Shown here: one piece after another, positions 8,104 through 18,988 of the stretch
Numbering within the stretch: position 1 is the first letter of the stretch
Layout of the letters: each line of letters starts with the position of its first letter
NCBI RefSeq assembly: GCF_000231405.2
Contig: NZ_CP007032.1
Location: 3,038,001 to 3,102,000, forward strand
Direction: 5' to 3'
DNA from: Desulfitobacterium metallireducens DSM 15288
Lineage (GTDB): Bacteria > Bacillota > Desulfitobacteriia > Desulfitobacteriales > Desulfitobacteriaceae
Length of the DNA stretch: 64,000 nt
Notes under the pieces: generated by a model
What the model was told of the DNA's origin: nothing
The model's input: the letters and a program-made list of their open reading frames with translations, nothing else
Database searches by the model: none
Program-made: the position numbers and the translations under genes

Positions 8104-9855
8104 TCATGAATCGTGTTCAAGGGAAGTCATCGTATAAACTTCAGTCAGTCCCTTTTGATAGAAAAACAAAACCCATTTTTCTTTTGAAAAATACTCAACA
8201 GCTGTTGCGCGTGCCCATTGACGCCGATCCATCTGCTTTTTGGGGGGAATTTGAGTTTCCCAACGTTCATCCCCTTGGATTTGAGCCTTATAACTCAAAT
8301 AATCCTCAATCCGTTCCCCTTCTGGAATTTGTAAAAATTCCGGAACCGATGCAGGACGTTCCCAATAGAAATAGTCATAACGCAAACGTTCCCTAAGCTT
8401 TTCTTTGAGGGAATAAACTCCTTCTTCGGCCTTTATTAAGCTCGCTTCGAGAAACTCCCACAACTTGTTAAAGAGCGCTTTACCTGACCAGCTTTGTCTA
8501 AACCATCCCTGGTCGTGCCAATACTCTGCCATTTCATGATAAAAATCAAACGGAGTAGGAAAGAGAAGCACTGCTTCGCGCAAGATCTCCCGAAACTTAC
8601 CCGAATTATAATATCGGTCGAGAACCTCCTCTAATCGATGGAGTTTAAGAAGCTCTTCATGACTCAGCGTACGTGTCTGCAGAATGGTATAGGGAGGATC
8701 TGGGGAAAAAACCAGTCCATATTCCTGACTTTTCTCACGCAAACCTGACCCTTTCAAAACCTTAAGAAATCCGAGTTGCAGCATATCGGGTTGAACCTCA
8801 TAGACATCATTAAAGGACAATCGAAAATGTTCCCAATCTTCTTCTGGTAAGCCTGCTATGAGGTCTAAATGCAGGGGTATCGTTCCTAAGCGTTGTATTT
8901 CTCGTATGTAACCTGACCAGTGATCAAAATGCTGGGTGCGTTCAATAATTTGCAGCGTTGGACGATAGGTTGATTGAACACCTACTTCGAATTGCACCAG
9001 CCCCGCAGGATATTCCTTAAGATAATTGCCCCATTCTTCATCTAAAAGTTCCCCTGCAATTTCGCAGTGAACTCGAATTCCTTCATCGGGCGGATAATTT
9101 TCAGCTTCTTCTCTCACAATGTTGAGAATTTGAAAAGCATGTTTTTTATTAACATTAAAGGTCCGATCGACAAATTTGATCGTTCGTGCGCCATAGTTAA
9201 GCAATCGCTTTAAAATCATTCGAAACGTCTCAGGGTCTATGTAACGAACTCCAGGTATAGTCGAAGAAAGACAATACTGGCAATTAAAAGGACACCCTCG
9301 TGTCGTTTCAACATAAACTAGACGTCCTTTAAAATCCTCTTCTTCTTGATAAGGAATCGTGTTTTCCGATAAAGGCAACAATGGGCGAGGGGGATTAACT
9401 CTAATCTTTATGCCTTCTGAAGTCCGTTTACGCCAAGCTAAACCCAGAACCTGTTCCAGATTCAGCTTATCACGCCACGTTCGAAGCAGCTCTATAAAAG
9501 TGACTTCTCCCTCTCCGTAAACAACCCCGTCCACCTCTGGATTTTCCTTCAGAAACTCACCTGCATCATACGAAACCTCTGGGCCTCCTAAGATAAAACA
9601 AGTGTCTGGACAAACAGGACGTAATCGTCGAATGACCGCTAAGGTCTCCGTAAGATTCCAAATATAACAGGAAAAGCCAACGACTTCTGCCTTGGCTTCA
9701 TATATTTCTCCCGCAATTTTCTCGACACGTTCGTTAATCGTAAACTCACGGATTTCCGTTTCCGGGAACTCAGGACAAACGGTATCACGCAGGTAGCGTA
9801 GGGCTAGATTGGTATGCACGTATTTTGAGTTGAGACAGGCTAAAAGGATACGCAA
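8104..9855 (-). CDS. B12-binding domain radical SAM protein (DUF4080-type)
   Basis: 583 aa. The N-terminal domain (about 1-130) looks like a cobalamin-binding Rossmann fold (RILLACLNSKYVHTNLALRYL, then VVGFSCYIWNLT and FILGGPEVSY). The radical SAM core begins at about residue 180 with TTRGCPFNCQYCLSS, the CxxxCxxC motif that binds the [4Fe-4S] cluster. The C-terminal part matches the DUF4080 layout common in clostridia. The start is a TTG with a GGAGAGGAGTCG ribosome site. Substrate unknown; homologues are annotated only by domain. Its 3' end is 23 bases before the lipoprotein start, so the two may be cotranscribed. Confidence 0.88.
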   Translation of the reverse strand: MRILLACLNSKYVHTNLALRYLRDTVCPEFPETEIREFTINERVEKIAGEIYEAKAEVVGFSCYIWNLTETLAVIRRLRPVCPDTCFILGGPEVSYDAGEFLKENPEVDGVVYGEGEVTFIELLRTWRDKLNLEQVLGLAWRKRTSEGIKIRVNPPRPLLPLSENTIPYQEEEDFKGRLVYVETTRGCPFNCQYCLSSTIPGVRYIDPETFRMILKRLLNYGARTIKFVDRTFNVNKKHAFQILNIVREEAENYPPDEGIRVHCEIAGELLDEEWGNYLKEYPAGLVQFEVGVQSTYRPTLQIIERTQHFDHWSGYIREIQRLGTIPLHLDLIAGLPEEDWEHFRLSFNDVYEVQPDMLQLGFLKVLKGSGLREKSQEYGLVFSPDPPYTILQTRTLSHEELLKLHRLEEVLDRYYNSGKFREILREAVLLFPTPFDFYHEMAEYWHDQGWFRQSWSGKALFNKLWEFLEASLIKAEEGVYSLKEKLRERLRYDYFYWERPASVPEFLQIPEGERIEDYLSYKAQIQGDERWETQIPPKKQMDRRQWARATAVEYFSKEKWVLFFYQKGLTEVYTMTSLEHDS

Positions 9856-9919
9856 AGAATCGACTCCTCTCCATATTCAGTATAGCCTGAACTCGGGCAC
9901 ATTGCAATTCTTATGCCAA

Positions 9920-10957
9920 CTAACGTTTGAACCCTCCAGGGAAAAGAATCGGTGCTACCTTGGAACTCAAAATTCCGAAGGTATACCCCTCTTGCTTAAG
10001 ATATTGGATGATTTGCGGTAAAGCCTCAACCGTAGTTATTTTACCTTGTGCATCATGCATGAGCATAATCACTCGATCTTTCCCTGGTACTTGTCTTTTT
10101 ACATTCTGAACCAATTTATCTACCGGAACCAGAGGGGCAACAGCGTCGTCAATACTTACATTCCAGTCATAAACAAGATAGCCAGCAGCATCTACAGTGT
10201 TGTAGTAGCTTACCGAAAAGTGTCCTTGTGTACCACCGGGAGTCCGAATAATAGGAGGGCGGATTCCGACTAAATTATTAATCAAAGCTTCGTTCTTTTT
10301 AATGTTAACTAGGTATGATTGTGGGCTATTATAGATCTCTTCATACTTATGAGAATAGGTATGATTTCCAATCGCGTTTCCTTCTGCGAATTCCTGTTTT
10401 AAATAATCCGGATATTTCTGGATTTGCGTTCCGATTACAAAAAAAGTAGCATGAACCCCTTCGTCCTTAAGAATTTTCAAGATTTGGGGAGTATTGGGGG
10501 ATGGGCCATCATCAAAAGTTAGATAAACAACCTTCGCCGGTTCGGTACTAAAGATCCGCGTACGCATAGCAAGGCCAGGTGCCATCGGCGGACTTCCTGC
10601 TAATTCGTAAAACGGTCGAAGCGGAGTTTGGGGAGGATCAGGCTGAGGCGGTGCCATGAAAATGGGTACATCTGAAACAAGTTCCTGCTGAGAGAGTGAC
10701 TCTGTCGTATCTGAGTCACTCTGATTTTCTGATGGGGAATTTCCGTTCTCTTCTGTCCCCCCACTTTTCGATGATTGCCCAGCTAAATCGTTTTGACTGA
10801 CTTGGGTTGTCTCCATCGATCCTTCTGAATGATAGGCTTGGGAAGAAGCAGAGGCTGTTCTACTGCATCCTGAAAGGCCAAAGGAAAAAACGATCATTAA
10901 CAAAAACAAATAACGTATCACGAGATTTAACTCTCTTGGCTTACTTATGATTAACAT
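9920..10957 (-). CDS. Polysaccharide deacetylase (NodB domain) lipoprotein
   Basis: 345 aa with an N-terminal hydrophobic segment and lipobox FGLSGC (cysteine about residue 31), so it is likely anchored outside the membrane. A Ser/Thr/Gln-rich linker follows (about 35-100). The NodB homology domain has the five expected motifs: YLTFDDGPS (metal and catalytic Asp), NHTYSHK (metal His pair), RTPGGT, YDWNV and IMLMHDA. The family removes N-acetyl groups from peptidoglycan or other polysaccharides; which one is used here is not evident. Likely monocistronic, with a stop 64 bases before the radical SAM start. Confidence 0.9.
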   Translation of the reverse strand: MLIISKPRELNLVIRYLFLLMIVFSFGLSGCSRTASASSQAYHSEGSMETTQVSQNDLAGQSSKSGGTEENGNSPSENQSDSDTTESLSQQELVSDVPIFMAPPQPDPPQTPLRPFYELAGSPPMAPGLAMRTRIFSTEPAKVVYLTFDDGPSPNTPQILKILKDEGVHATFFVIGTQIQKYPDYLKQEFAEGNAIGNHTYSHKYEEIYNSPQSYLVNIKKNEALINNLVGIRPPIIRTPGGTQGHFSVSYYNTVDAAGYLVYDWNVSIDDAVAPLVPVDKLVQNVKRQVPGKDRVIMLMHDAQGKITTVEALPQIIQYLKQEGYTFGILSSKVAPILFPGGFKR

Positions 10958-11012
10958 TCTGTCTGCCCTTCTTTAGCTAATATCCTATTAAAATATTTCA
11001 TTTATTCCTGTT

Positions 11013-11840
11013 TTACTCACTCGCTCGCTTGAGAACATATCTTTCGATGGCTTTGGCCACTCCGTCTTCTTGATTCGTTGATGTCACAACATTAGCCACC
11101 TCTTTCACCTCTTGACGCGCATTTCCCATGGCCACACCCATACCCGCATATTGAATCATTTCTAGGTCATTCAAGCTGTCACCTACAGCCAGAACCTCCT
11201 CTTGTTTAACCCCCAGGCGCTTCGCTAAGGAGGATAAAGCGACCCCCTTACTGACTTCAGAATGAATAAGTTCTAAAAAATTAGGTTTTGATTTAGTGGT
11301 TCGTATTTTTCCCTCATACTGGAGATTAAATTTGTCATCCCAACCTTTTAATATCTCAGGTTCTCCAAAAAGAAGAATTTTCTCAACGCCCTCTTTTTCA
11401 AGGGCCAAACGTTCCTGTAGATTCGTTTCTATAATAGGAACCCGAGTTGCGCGTTCATAGCTCCTGGACCACTCATTCATTTCTTCGACAAAAACCTGGT
11501 CTTTAAGATAAACCTGAAAATGAACCTCTTTTAGTAAAAGCCAATTGATAATATTCTGAGCCGTTTCAATCGGTATCACTTTTCGATAAAGTACTTTTTC
11601 ACTTAGCGCTTCCTGAACCATTGCGCCATTATACGTAATCACAGGCACATCTAGCTCTAATTGTTGAGCATATGGGCGTACCGAAGCAGGCATTCTTCCT
11701 GTAGCAATCGTAACATAAACGCCTTTCCCCTGAGCCTGCCGAATCGCCTGAACTGTCCGTTCAGAAATCGTCCAATCTTCCCTAAGTAGGGTATCATCCA
11801 TATCCATCGCTATTAAGCGAATATTTTCGTTCAATGGCAA
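11013..11840 (-). CDS. Cof-type HAD-superfamily phosphatase
   Basis: 275 aa HAD hydrolase of the Cof/YwpJ subgroup (C2 cap type IIB), which dephosphorylates sugar phosphates or flavin/pyridoxal phosphates. Motif I is MDMDDTLL (residues 11-18), motif II the TIATGR segment, and motif IV GDSLNDLEM near residue 220. The start is TTG with AAGGAGATGGTAGT upstream. It lies downstream of uvrA across a strong hairpin, so it is probably expressed separately or by read-through. The substrate cannot be predicted from the sequence. Confidence 0.9.
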   Translation of the reverse strand: MPLNENIRLIAMDMDDTLLREDWTISERTVQAIRQAQGKGVYVTIATGRMPASVRPYAQQLELDVPVITYNGAMVQEALSEKVLYRKVIPIETAQNIINWLLLKEVHFQVYLKDQVFVEEMNEWSRSYERATRVPIIETNLQERLALEKEGVEKILLFGEPEILKGWDDKFNLQYEGKIRTTKSKPNFLELIHSEVSKGVALSSLAKRLGVKQEEVLAVGDSLNDLEMIQYAGMGVAMGNARQEVKEVANVVTSTNQEDGVAKAIERYVLKRASE

Positions 11841-11903
11841 ACTACCATCTCCTTATATTTCTTATAATTCGACAGATCTAGAACTTTTCCTTTAAGTTTT
11901 AAC

Positions 11904-11946
11904 AATCATAGAAGGCATGTGAATCGCTCACATGCCTTCTATGATT
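11904..11946 (-). terminator. Hairpin after uvrA
   Basis: A 19-base near-perfect inverted repeat, arms AATCATAGAAGGCATGTGA and its complement with a five-base loop, directly follows the uvrA stop codon. It has no strong U-tract, so it could also be an mRNA-stabilising structure. Confidence 0.65.
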
Positions 11947-14762
11947 TAGTTTAAATAACGTTTTAAAAACTGCCCTGTATAAGACGATTCCTCTGCTACT
12001 ACTTCTTCTGGAGTCCCCGCAATTAAAACTTCGCCCCCGCGATTTCCACCTTCTGGTCCGAGGTCAATCAAATAATCGGCCGTTTTAATCACATCAAGAT
12101 TGTGTTCGATCACGAGTACCGTATCACCGGCGTCAACCAAACGATGAAGAACCTGAAGCAACGTATCGACATCGGCCATGTGTAGACCTGTCGTCGGTTC
12201 ATCCAAAATATAAATCGTTTTCCCCGTACTGCGTCGGCTAAGTTCGGTTGCCAGCTTAATTCGCTGCGCCTCTCCACCCGAGAGGGTTGTTGCCGGCTGT
12301 CCGAGGCGAATGTAACCGAGACCCACGTCCTTTATGGTTTGCAACTTACGCGCGATTCGAGGGAGTGCTTGGAAGAATTCCACCGCTTCCTCTACCGTCA
12401 TATCGAGAACTTCGGAAATACTTTTCCCCTTATAACGAACCTCAAGCGTTTCTCGATTATAACGCTTTCCATGACATACCTCACAGGGAACGTAGACATC
12501 GGGTAAAAAGTGCATTTCAATTTTAATAATCCCATCCCCGCGGCAAGCTTCACAGCGACCGCCTTTAACATTAAAGCTAAACCTTCCGCGAGCATAACCG
12601 CGCATCTTCGCCTCTGGGGTCTGGGAGAAAAGCTCGCGAATAAAGTCAAACACCCCTGTATAGGTCGCTGGATTTGAGCGTGGCGTCCGCCCAATGGGCG
12701 ACTGATCAATATCAATGACTTTATCTAGGTACTCCAACCCTTCGATACTTTTATAAGCACCCGGTCTGAGTCTAGCCCTGTTGAGTTGCGAAGCCAAGGT
12801 TTTGTAGAGAATCTCATTAACTAGAGTACTTTTACCCGAACCTGAAACTCCGGTCACGCAAGTAAATAACCCTATCGGAATTTTGACCGTGATATTTTTC
12901 AAATTGTTTTCTTTAGCCCCTTTGACGACCAGCCATTTGCCGTTGGGCTTACGACGCTCCGTCGGAACCTGAATCTTTTTGTGACCGCTTAAATATTGAC
13001 CGGTAAGAGAGTCCGGGTTCGCCTTAATCTCTTCTATCGTACCCTGAGCGACAACTTTCCCTCCGTGAGCCCCGGCACCCGGTCCAATATCAATAATATG
13101 ATCTGCTGTTCGCATCGTATCCTCGTCATGCTCAACGACGATTAGAGTATTCCCCAAATCACGCAAATGCTCTAACGCCAAAAGCAACCGTTCATTGTCC
13201 CGCTGATGAAGCCCAATACTGGGTTCATCCAGAACATAGAGAACCCCCATCAAACTCGCCCCGATTTGCGTTGCCAAACGAATCCGCTGAGCTTCGCCAC
13301 CCGATAGGGTCCCTGCCGCTCGACCGAGCGTAAGATAATCTAACCCCACATTAACTAAGAAGCCTAAGCGCTCGCGAATCTCCTTCAAAACTTGCTGGGC
13401 AATGATCTTTTCTTTTTCACTGAGTTCCAGATGGCGACTAAACTCTAAAGCTTCCGTAATCGGCATTCGGGTCACATCATCAATTGAGGCTTCTCCCACA
13501 GTGATCGCTAAAACTTCAGGCTTAAGACGTTTCCCATGACAAACCGGACAGGGGCGTTCACTCATATAACCTTCCATTTCTGTCCTGACATAGTCGGAAG
13601 ACGACTCTTTATAGCGACGTTCAAAATAAGGAATGAGTCCTTCAAAGGGGGCATTAAAGATCTTGGGTTGATCAAAAATATTGTGATATCGGAATTGAAT
13701 CGGTTGATCCGTCCCGTGCAAAAGTTCCTGCCATTGCTCGTCGTTTAACTGATCAATGGGAGTATCCATCGTAAAGCCAAGCGCTTTGGAAACGGCTTGG
13801 AGCATTTGCGGATAATAGTTGGATTGAGACTTTGCCCAAGGAGCAACCGCACCTTCATTTAAAGAAAGCTTTCGGTCCGGGAGGATCAAGTCGACATCAA
13901 CTTCAAGGTTCGCCCCTAAACCGGTACAGGCTGGGCAAGCTCCATAGGGACTATTAAAAGAGAAAAGCCGTGGTGATATTTCCTCAATCGCAATCCCACA
14001 CTCTGGGCACGCAAAATTCTCGCTAAAGAGAATCTCTTCCCCATCAATAATATGGACAATTACATTTCCTTCACCTAGTTTCAAAGCGGTTTCTAAAGAA
14101 TCGGCTAAACGCATTTCACTATCCGGTTTGATTACAATTCGATCGATGACGACCTCAATCGAGTGCTTCTTGTTCTTCTCCAGTTTCAGTTCCTCGCTCA
14201 AATCATGGGTTTCCCCATCGACGCGGACTCGGACATAGCCTGATTTGCGCGCTTCTTCAAAAACCTTAATATGCTCCCCTTTTTTCCCTTTCATCAAGGG
14301 AGCCAAAATTTGCAATTTTGTTCGCACCGGAAAGGTCATGATCTGGTCTACCATTTGCTGAACGGTCTGTTGGCTAATTTCCCGGCCACAACGTGGACAA
14401 TGGGGATGACCAACCCGAGCAAAAAGCAACCGCAAATAATCATATACTTCAGTGACCGTTCCCACCGTCGAACGTGGATTACGGCTCGTTGTTTTTTGAT
14501 CGATAGAAATTGCTGGGGAAAGCCCCTCGATATAATCCACATCCGGCTTATCCACTTGTCCTAAAAATTGACGAGCATACGCGGATAAGGACTCAACATA
14601 TCTTCTCTGCCCCTCCGCATAAATCGTATCAAATGCTAAAGAAGACTTTCCTGACCCAGATAAGCCAGTAACAACGACCAGTTTGTCCCGCGGAATATCT
14701 ACGCTAATATTTTTTAGATTATTGGCACGAGCACCTCGTACCTTAATAAAATCCTGGGTCAT
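11946..14762 (-). CDS. uvrA: Excinuclease ABC subunit A
   Basis: Damage-recognition ATPase of nucleotide excision repair; a UvrA dimer loads UvrB on lesions. At 938 aa it is full length. Two ABC ATPase halves are visible: Walker [14 protein letters not shown] (about 32) and [13 protein letters not shown] (about 640), each with its LSGGEAQRI signature (about 485 and 825). Zinc-finger cysteines are present (CPRCG, CPECG with CPAC, and [14 protein letters not shown] with CEVC). Initiates with ATG after an AAGGAGGATAT site. Third gene of the uvrB-FMN protein-uvrA cluster. Confidence 0.98.
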   Translation of the reverse strand: MTQDFIKVRGARANNLKNISVDIPRDKLVVVTGLSGSGKSSLAFDTIYAEGQRRYVESLSAYARQFLGQVDKPDVDYIEGLSPAISIDQKTTSRNPRSTVGTVTEVYDYLRLLFARVGHPHCPRCGREISQQTVQQMVDQIMTFPVRTKLQILAPLMKGKKGEHIKVFEEARKSGYVRVRVDGETHDLSEELKLEKNKKHSIEVVIDRIVIKPDSEMRLADSLETALKLGEGNVIVHIIDGEEILFSENFACPECGIAIEEISPRLFSFNSPYGACPACTGLGANLEVDVDLILPDRKLSLNEGAVAPWAKSQSNYYPQMLQAVSKALGFTMDTPIDQLNDEQWQELLHGTDQPIQFRYHNIFDQPKIFNAPFEGLIPYFERRYKESSSDYVRTEMEGYMSERPCPVCHGKRLKPEVLAITVGEASIDDVTRMPITEALEFSRHLELSEKEKIIAQQVLKEIRERLGFLVNVGLDYLTLGRAAGTLSGGEAQRIRLATQIGASLMGVLYVLDEPSIGLHQRDNERLLLALEHLRDLGNTLIVVEHDEDTMRTADHIIDIGPGAGAHGGKVVAQGTIEEIKANPDSLTGQYLSGHKKIQVPTERRKPNGKWLVVKGAKENNLKNITVKIPIGLFTCVTGVSGSGKSTLVNEILYKTLASQLNRARLRPGAYKSIEGLEYLDKVIDIDQSPIGRTPRSNPATYTGVFDFIRELFSQTPEAKMRGYARGRFSFNVKGGRCEACRGDGIIKIEMHFLPDVYVPCEVCHGKRYNRETLEVRYKGKSISEVLDMTVEEAVEFFQALPRIARKLQTIKDVGLGYIRLGQPATTLSGGEAQRIKLATELSRRSTGKTIYILDEPTTGLHMADVDTLLQVLHRLVDAGDTVLVIEHNLDVIKTADYLIDLGPEGGNRGGEVLIAGTPEEVVAEESSYTGQFLKRYLN

Positions 14763-14809
14763 ATATCCTCCTTAAAATGCTTCCCTGTTTCACCTTATCA
14801 CAACAAAAC

Positions 14810-15283
14810 TCAAGTTAAGCGTATTTTACCGGTTAAATGTTTAACCTCTAATTTAAAAACCCGACAATTAGGTTCATCCGCTTCAAGATACTTTACGCCT
14901 TTCTCCATAAATTCACGAGAGTATTTTATTAAGAACGCAGTCAAAGCCTCGATCTTCTCTCCTTCATTGACTTCTGAAACCTTCCCAAAGGCAATGACGC
15001 TTTGAAATTTAACACTAAATCGATCAGGTAAAGTTTGAGCTTCACTCACCACGCAAAATGAAGCTTTGTTATTGATGGCCATATTATCTAACTTATGTCC
15101 TTCTCGCGCGCAGTGAAAATAGAGGGTTTGTAACTTTTCGTTGTAGACATAACTTAGAGGAACACCATAGGGATTTCCTTCTGCATCAACCGTTGATAGT
15201 GTTCCATATTCGGCTTTAAAAAGCGCTTCTTTTATCGCTCCATCTTCCATTTTGCGATCTTGCCTACGAAGTTCATGAAACAT
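14810..15283 (-). CDS. Pyridoxamine 5'-phosphate oxidase-like / NimA-like FMN-binding protein
   Basis: 157 aa split-barrel flavin-binding family protein. The sequence [11 protein letters not shown] at the start, then [20 protein letters not shown] and [13 protein letters not shown] (about 60-75), is characteristic of the NimA/5-nitroimidazole-resistance-like branch. These proteins bind FMN and are thought to reduce nitro compounds or act as general flavin proteins. An upstream ATG at 15289 abuts the GAGGA, so I use the ATG at 15283. It overlaps the end of uvrB by 11 bases, showing translational coupling with a repair gene, which is unusual. Confidence 0.82.
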   Translation of the reverse strand: MFHELRRQDRKMEDGAIKEALFKAEYGTLSTVDAEGNPYGVPLSYVYNEKLQTLYFHCAREGHKLDNMAINNKASFCVVSEAQTLPDRFSVKFQSVIAFGKVSEVNEGEKIEALTAFLIKYSREFMEKGVKYLEADEPNCRVFKLEVKHLTGKIRLT

Positions 15284-17351
15284 GACCATTCCTCACTCTC
15301 TTAGCCTTGCCCGTTTTACTGCCCGCTTTGCTCGCTTGAGTCCCGCGGTTCTCACGTTTCTTGCCCCGAGTCTGTATGGAATGCTTATACTTATTTTCTT
15401 CCCCTTTGAGTTCAATAATCGCATCCCGGATTTCTGCCGCCCGCTCAAAATCCATGTCCTTAGCAGCTAAGCGCATTTCTTGTTCCAGGCTTTTAAGAAG
15501 CGATTCCAATTCTTCAGGAGGAAGCTTACCTCCATATGCTGCTTTTTTCTCCGCGACCTTTGTTGCTTCCGGAACGTCATATATTTTCTTGCGAATCGTT
15601 TGCGGGGTAATCCCATGTTCTTCATTAAAAGCATGTTGAATCGTACGACGCCGATTTGTTTCGTCAATGGCTAATTTCATCGATTTCGTGATTTGGTCAG
15701 CGTACATAATGACCTTACCTTCTGAATTCCGAGCTGCCCGTCCAATCGTCTGGATCAAAGAACGTTCAGAACGTAAAAACCCTTCCTTGTCCGCATCCAA
15801 AATAGCCACTAAAGAGACTTCCGGTAAATCCAGACCCTCACGGAGGAGGTTAATTCCAACAACCACATCAATTTCCCCAAGTCGAAGTTCGCGAAGAATC
15901 TCAACCCTGTCAAGAGTGGTAATATCTGAGTGGAGATACTTAACCGCTAGGTTCAGATTTTTCATATAGTCGGTTAAGTCTTCCGACATTTTCTTAGTCA
16001 ACGTTGTCACTAAAACTCGCTCATCACGGTCGATGCGCTGCTGAATCTCATTTAACAAATCATCGATCTGACCTTTCGAGGGGCGAACCGAGATTTCTGG
16101 ATCAAGAAGTCCTGTCGGCCGAATGATCTGCTCGACAACTTCAGGACAATGCTCCTGTTCATAAGGTCCAGGAGTTGCACTGATATACAACCGTTGGGGA
16201 ACCAAGTGTTCAAACTCATTAAACTTAAGCGGCCGGTTATCTAAGGCTGAAGGTAACCGAAAACCATAATCAATCAACGTTGTCTTACGAGAGCGGTCTC
16301 CTTCATACATACCTCGCACCTGAGGTAAGGTCACATGAGACTCGTCGATCATAAATAAAAAGTCCTTCGGGAAATAATGAATTAAAGTAAAAGGAGTTTC
16401 CCCTGGTTCTCGGAACGTAATATGGCGTGAGTAGTTCTCAATCCCGTTGCAGAAACCCATTTCACGGAGCATCTCAAGGTCATACCGAGTCCGTTGCTCC
16501 AAGCGTTGCGCTTCCAATAACTTATTTTCAGATTTTAAGAATTTAAGTCTTTCCTCAAGTTCTGCCTCAATATTTTCACAGGCCACCATCAATTTATCCC
16601 GCTCGGTAACATAGTGAGAATTCGGGAAAATGGAAACATGCTGACGTTCCCCGAGGATTTCTCCAGTTAAAACATTCACTTCATAAATATGCTCAATTTC
16701 ATCGCCGAACATCTCCACACGAATCGCGCTTTCTGTGGACGCGGCAGGATAAATTTCGACGATATCGCCTCGCACTCGGAAGGTTCCGCGCTGAAATGCA
16801 ATATCATTACGGTCATATTGGATAGAGATCAGTTTACGGAGTATATCATTACGATCGATTTCCTGTCCTTGCCGCAGTGACAAGATCAAATCATAATACT
16901 CATCCGGCGAGCCTAAGCCATAAATACAGGACACACTGGCGACTACGATAACATCCCGCCGTTCAAACAATGCAGCCGTCGCCGAGTGACGTAACTTTTC
17001 GATCTCATCATTAATCGAAGCGTCTTTTTCAATAAACGTATCACTCGAAGGAACATAGGCTTCAGGTTGATAATAATCGTAATAACTGACAAAATACTCA
17101 ACGGCATTTTCCGGGAAAAATTCTTTAAACTCACTATAGAGTTGCGCGGCTAGCGTTTTATTATGAGCCAAAATAAGGGTTGGTCTCTGAACTTTTTCAA
17201 TAATATTCGCCATCGTAAACGTCTTCCCGGAACCGGTTACCCCGAGTAGAGTTTGATGACGCTTTCCTTCTAATACCCCGGCGACCAGGGCTTCTATCGC
17301 CTGTGGCTGATCTCCGGCAGGTTGATAGGGAGCATGTAAGCGAAACTCCAT
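15273..17351 (-). CDS. uvrB: Excinuclease ABC subunit B
   Basis: Helicase-like subunit that verifies damage and recruits UvrC. Walker [16 protein letters not shown] is near residue 35, the beta-hairpin region [12 protein letters not shown] at about 90, the DEAD-like IDESH box at about 335, and helicase motif [11 protein letters not shown] at about 540. A C-terminal UVR motif ([17 protein letters not shown]) is present for UvrC contact. An in-frame ATG at 17381 exists, but [19 protein letters not shown] at 17351 matches the family start and follows AAAGGAGATC, so I use 17351 (692 aa). The basic tail is lysine/arginine-rich. Confidence 0.98.
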   Translation of the reverse strand: MEFRLHAPYQPAGDQPQAIEALVAGVLEGKRHQTLLGVTGSGKTFTMANIIEKVQRPTLILAHNKTLAAQLYSEFKEFFPENAVEYFVSYYDYYQPEAYVPSSDTFIEKDASINDEIEKLRHSATAALFERRDVIVVASVSCIYGLGSPDEYYDLILSLRQGQEIDRNDILRKLISIQYDRNDIAFQRGTFRVRGDIVEIYPAASTESAIRVEMFGDEIEHIYEVNVLTGEILGERQHVSIFPNSHYVTERDKLMVACENIEAELEERLKFLKSENKLLEAQRLEQRTRYDLEMLREMGFCNGIENYSRHITFREPGETPFTLIHYFPKDFLFMIDESHVTLPQVRGMYEGDRSRKTTLIDYGFRLPSALDNRPLKFNEFEHLVPQRLYISATPGPYEQEHCPEVVEQIIRPTGLLDPEISVRPSKGQIDDLLNEIQQRIDRDERVLVTTLTKKMSEDLTDYMKNLNLAVKYLHSDITTLDRVEILRELRLGEIDVVVGINLLREGLDLPEVSLVAILDADKEGFLRSERSLIQTIGRAARNSEGKVIMYADQITKSMKLAIDETNRRRTIQHAFNEEHGITPQTIRKKIYDVPEATKVAEKKAAYGGKLPPEELESLLKSLEQEMRLAAKDMDFERAAEIRDAIIELKGEENKYKHSIQTRGKKRENRGTQASKAGSKTGKAKRVRNGHVS

Positions 17352-17389
17352 GAACCTCTGATCTCCTTTCATTGGATTCATTCTAAATT

Positions 17390-17399
17390 AGATTATAAC
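17390..17399 (-). promoter_or_regulatory. Candidate extended -10 promoter of uvrB
   Basis: On the minus strand TGTTATAAT, an extended -10 element (TGnTATAAT), lies about 40 bases before the uvrB start. The -35 region (TTAAGT, 17 bases upstream) is weak. I see no Bacillus-type LexA box (GAAC-N4-GTTC) here. Confidence 0.5.
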
Positions 17400-17431
17400 A
17401 CTAATTCAAGGAAAACTTAAACGTACTTAAG

Positions 17432-17472
17432 AAACCTCGCATCATTTTCTTTTGGACAATGACACGAGGTTT
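17432..17472 (-). terminator. Hairpin after the 17.5-18.9 kb lipoprotein gene
   Basis: Arms AAACCTCGTGTCATT and AATGATGCGAGGTTT on the minus strand, 13 bases after the stop codon. Long stem, weak U-tract. Confidence 0.65.
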
Positions 17473-17484
17473 ACTTTTTGTAAC

Positions 17485-18906
17485 TTAACTCTTTTTATCC
17501 TTAGAGCTATCTTTACTTTGCTGTCCCTGTTGTTCTTGCTTTCCTTGATCTTGTTGGCTCTTCTGTTGAGTTTCCTGTTGGATCATTTGGGGAGGAACGG
17601 TTCGATTCTGTTCACTTGAACTTTTTTCAGTCCCCAAAACCTTCCCTTGATCATCAAGGTACTCCCGCGTAATAGTTGTCTGCACCTTTTCCGTCACTTT
17701 AGTCGCACCTTGGGGAATATTCCCGCCTGTTCCAGTTCCCCCGCTTTGATTTTGTCCCTGCCCCGAGCTTCCCTTTTGGCCTTGACTGCTTGCTTGACTT
17801 CCTGAGTCTTTCTTGTCTTGACTCCCACTACTACTCGTAGAACCCTGCTTTTGTTGGTTCTGGCTTGATGTTTGCGCAGCCGTCTCAACCGCTTTGGCAT
17901 AACTCTTCTGCACAACGGCTAAGTTCTCCGACGTGACTGATTTTACAGGGACGACTTTAGCCGGGACTTCTCCTTGCTCTCCTGTCACAGACTCACTGAT
18001 ATCCAACGTTTCTTTATTGACGATTCTTTGCGCCCACTGAAAAGCATTAACCCCTTGGATATATGGAGAGGTATCAACATCAGCCACTTGAGTACCGCCG
18101 GCCATTCGTTGTAAGGATTGTTGATTTGCCTGCCCCCCAACCAAGAGAACTTTTTTCTCCAACTGTTGGCTTTTTAACACCTCTGCTGCTTGAGCTGCCA
18201 GCTTTTCAGTTTGGGCAATCACCGCTGGAACCTTGTCCGGATTTTTTTGAAGTAAGTCCAGCAATCCCTGACGAGCTACAGCTTCTGACCCTGCTGGGCT
18301 CGCAATGACATGAACCGTTAATTTGGGATTCTTACTTAAGCTTTGCTTAATTACAGCTACGATTTCCTGAGAGGTACTATCGCTCGGATCCCCCTGCAAC
18401 ACAACAACCTGGCCCTCTGTTGCTTTGGTTAAAACGGGTTCTGCCATTAACTCTCCCGCTTTTTGGGGGTCAGGTAAAATGATTCCTGCAGGCTTAACAC
18501 CAGCCGGTAATTCATTTAAAGCGACGACTGGGATTTTCTCTTCTTGAATGCTTTGCAGAAGTTCTGGGTTTCCGCCTTGATAAATGAGAACTTTTGCTCC
18601 TTTAAGTTGAGAAGCAGCGTCCTGGTTACTGCTCCCACCTGAGCTCTGTCCCTGACTGCTTTGACTCTTAGAGGAGGATATTACTTTGACCTCTATATTT
18701 TCCTTCTGAGCCATATCCTCAATGCCACGTTGAATTAAAGCTTTATTGGGATCCTGTTCATTTAAGGCTACTGCCATGACCATCTTCTGCTGACTTTGAG
18801 AAGTGCTTTGCGATTTTTGCTTTTTTCCAAGCAGGTCTTGTAGACTGCATCCCGTTATGGTTAAACTAAGACATAAAGGAAAAATAATCAGGAGTATTCT
18901 TTTCAT
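17485..18906 (-). CDS. Periplasmic-binding-protein-like lipoprotein with Ser/Gln-rich tail
   Basis: 473 aa. Signal peptide with lipobox TITGC (cysteine about residue 20). Residues about 40-330 resemble the type-1 (sugar/LacI-like) periplasmic binding fold: MVMAVALNEQDPNKALIQRG, IPVVALNELPAG, VVVLQGDPSD and VLLVGGQ. The C-terminal 130 residues are low-complexity, rich in Ser, Gln, Gly and Lys, probably a flexible extracellular stalk or wall-spanning tail. No ABC permease is nearby. It may be a sensor-type binding protein; function unknown. Confidence 0.75.
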   Translation of the reverse strand: MKRILLIIFPLCLSLTITGCSLQDLLGKKQKSQSTSQSQQKMVMAVALNEQDPNKALIQRGIEDMAQKENIEVKVISSSKSQSSQGQSSGGSSNQDAASQLKGAKVLIYQGGNPELLQSIQEEKIPVVALNELPAGVKPAGIILPDPQKAGELMAEPVLTKATEGQVVVLQGDPSDSTSQEIVAVIKQSLSKNPKLTVHVIASPAGSEAVARQGLLDLLQKNPDKVPAVIAQTEKLAAQAAEVLKSQQLEKKVLLVGGQANQQSLQRMAGGTQVADVDTSPYIQGVNAFQWAQRIVNKETLDISESVTGEQGEVPAKVVPVKSVTSENLAVVQKSYAKAVETAAQTSSQNQQKQGSTSSSGSQDKKDSGSQASSQGQKGSSGQGQNQSGGTGTGGNIPQGATKVTEKVQTTITREYLDDQGKVLGTEKSSSEQNRTVPPQMIQQETQQKSQQDQGKQEQQGQQSKDSSKDKKS

Positions 18907-18988
18907 GGGACACGCTCCTTCCCAGGCTCGAATCCTAACTTAGTTTTCCCCTGATTCTATGAAAAATGCGTATGAAAGGATGTCTTTA

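Noticed and set aside
12398-12715. Frames inside uvrA and the many plus-strand frames across secA, atpD and murA
   Set aside because: They are shadows of conserved genes read in other frames and have no ribosome sites.
17352-17484. LexA/SOS box upstream of uvrB
   Set aside because: No GAAC-N4-GTTC type palindrome could be found; only an extended -10 element and a terminator hairpin.
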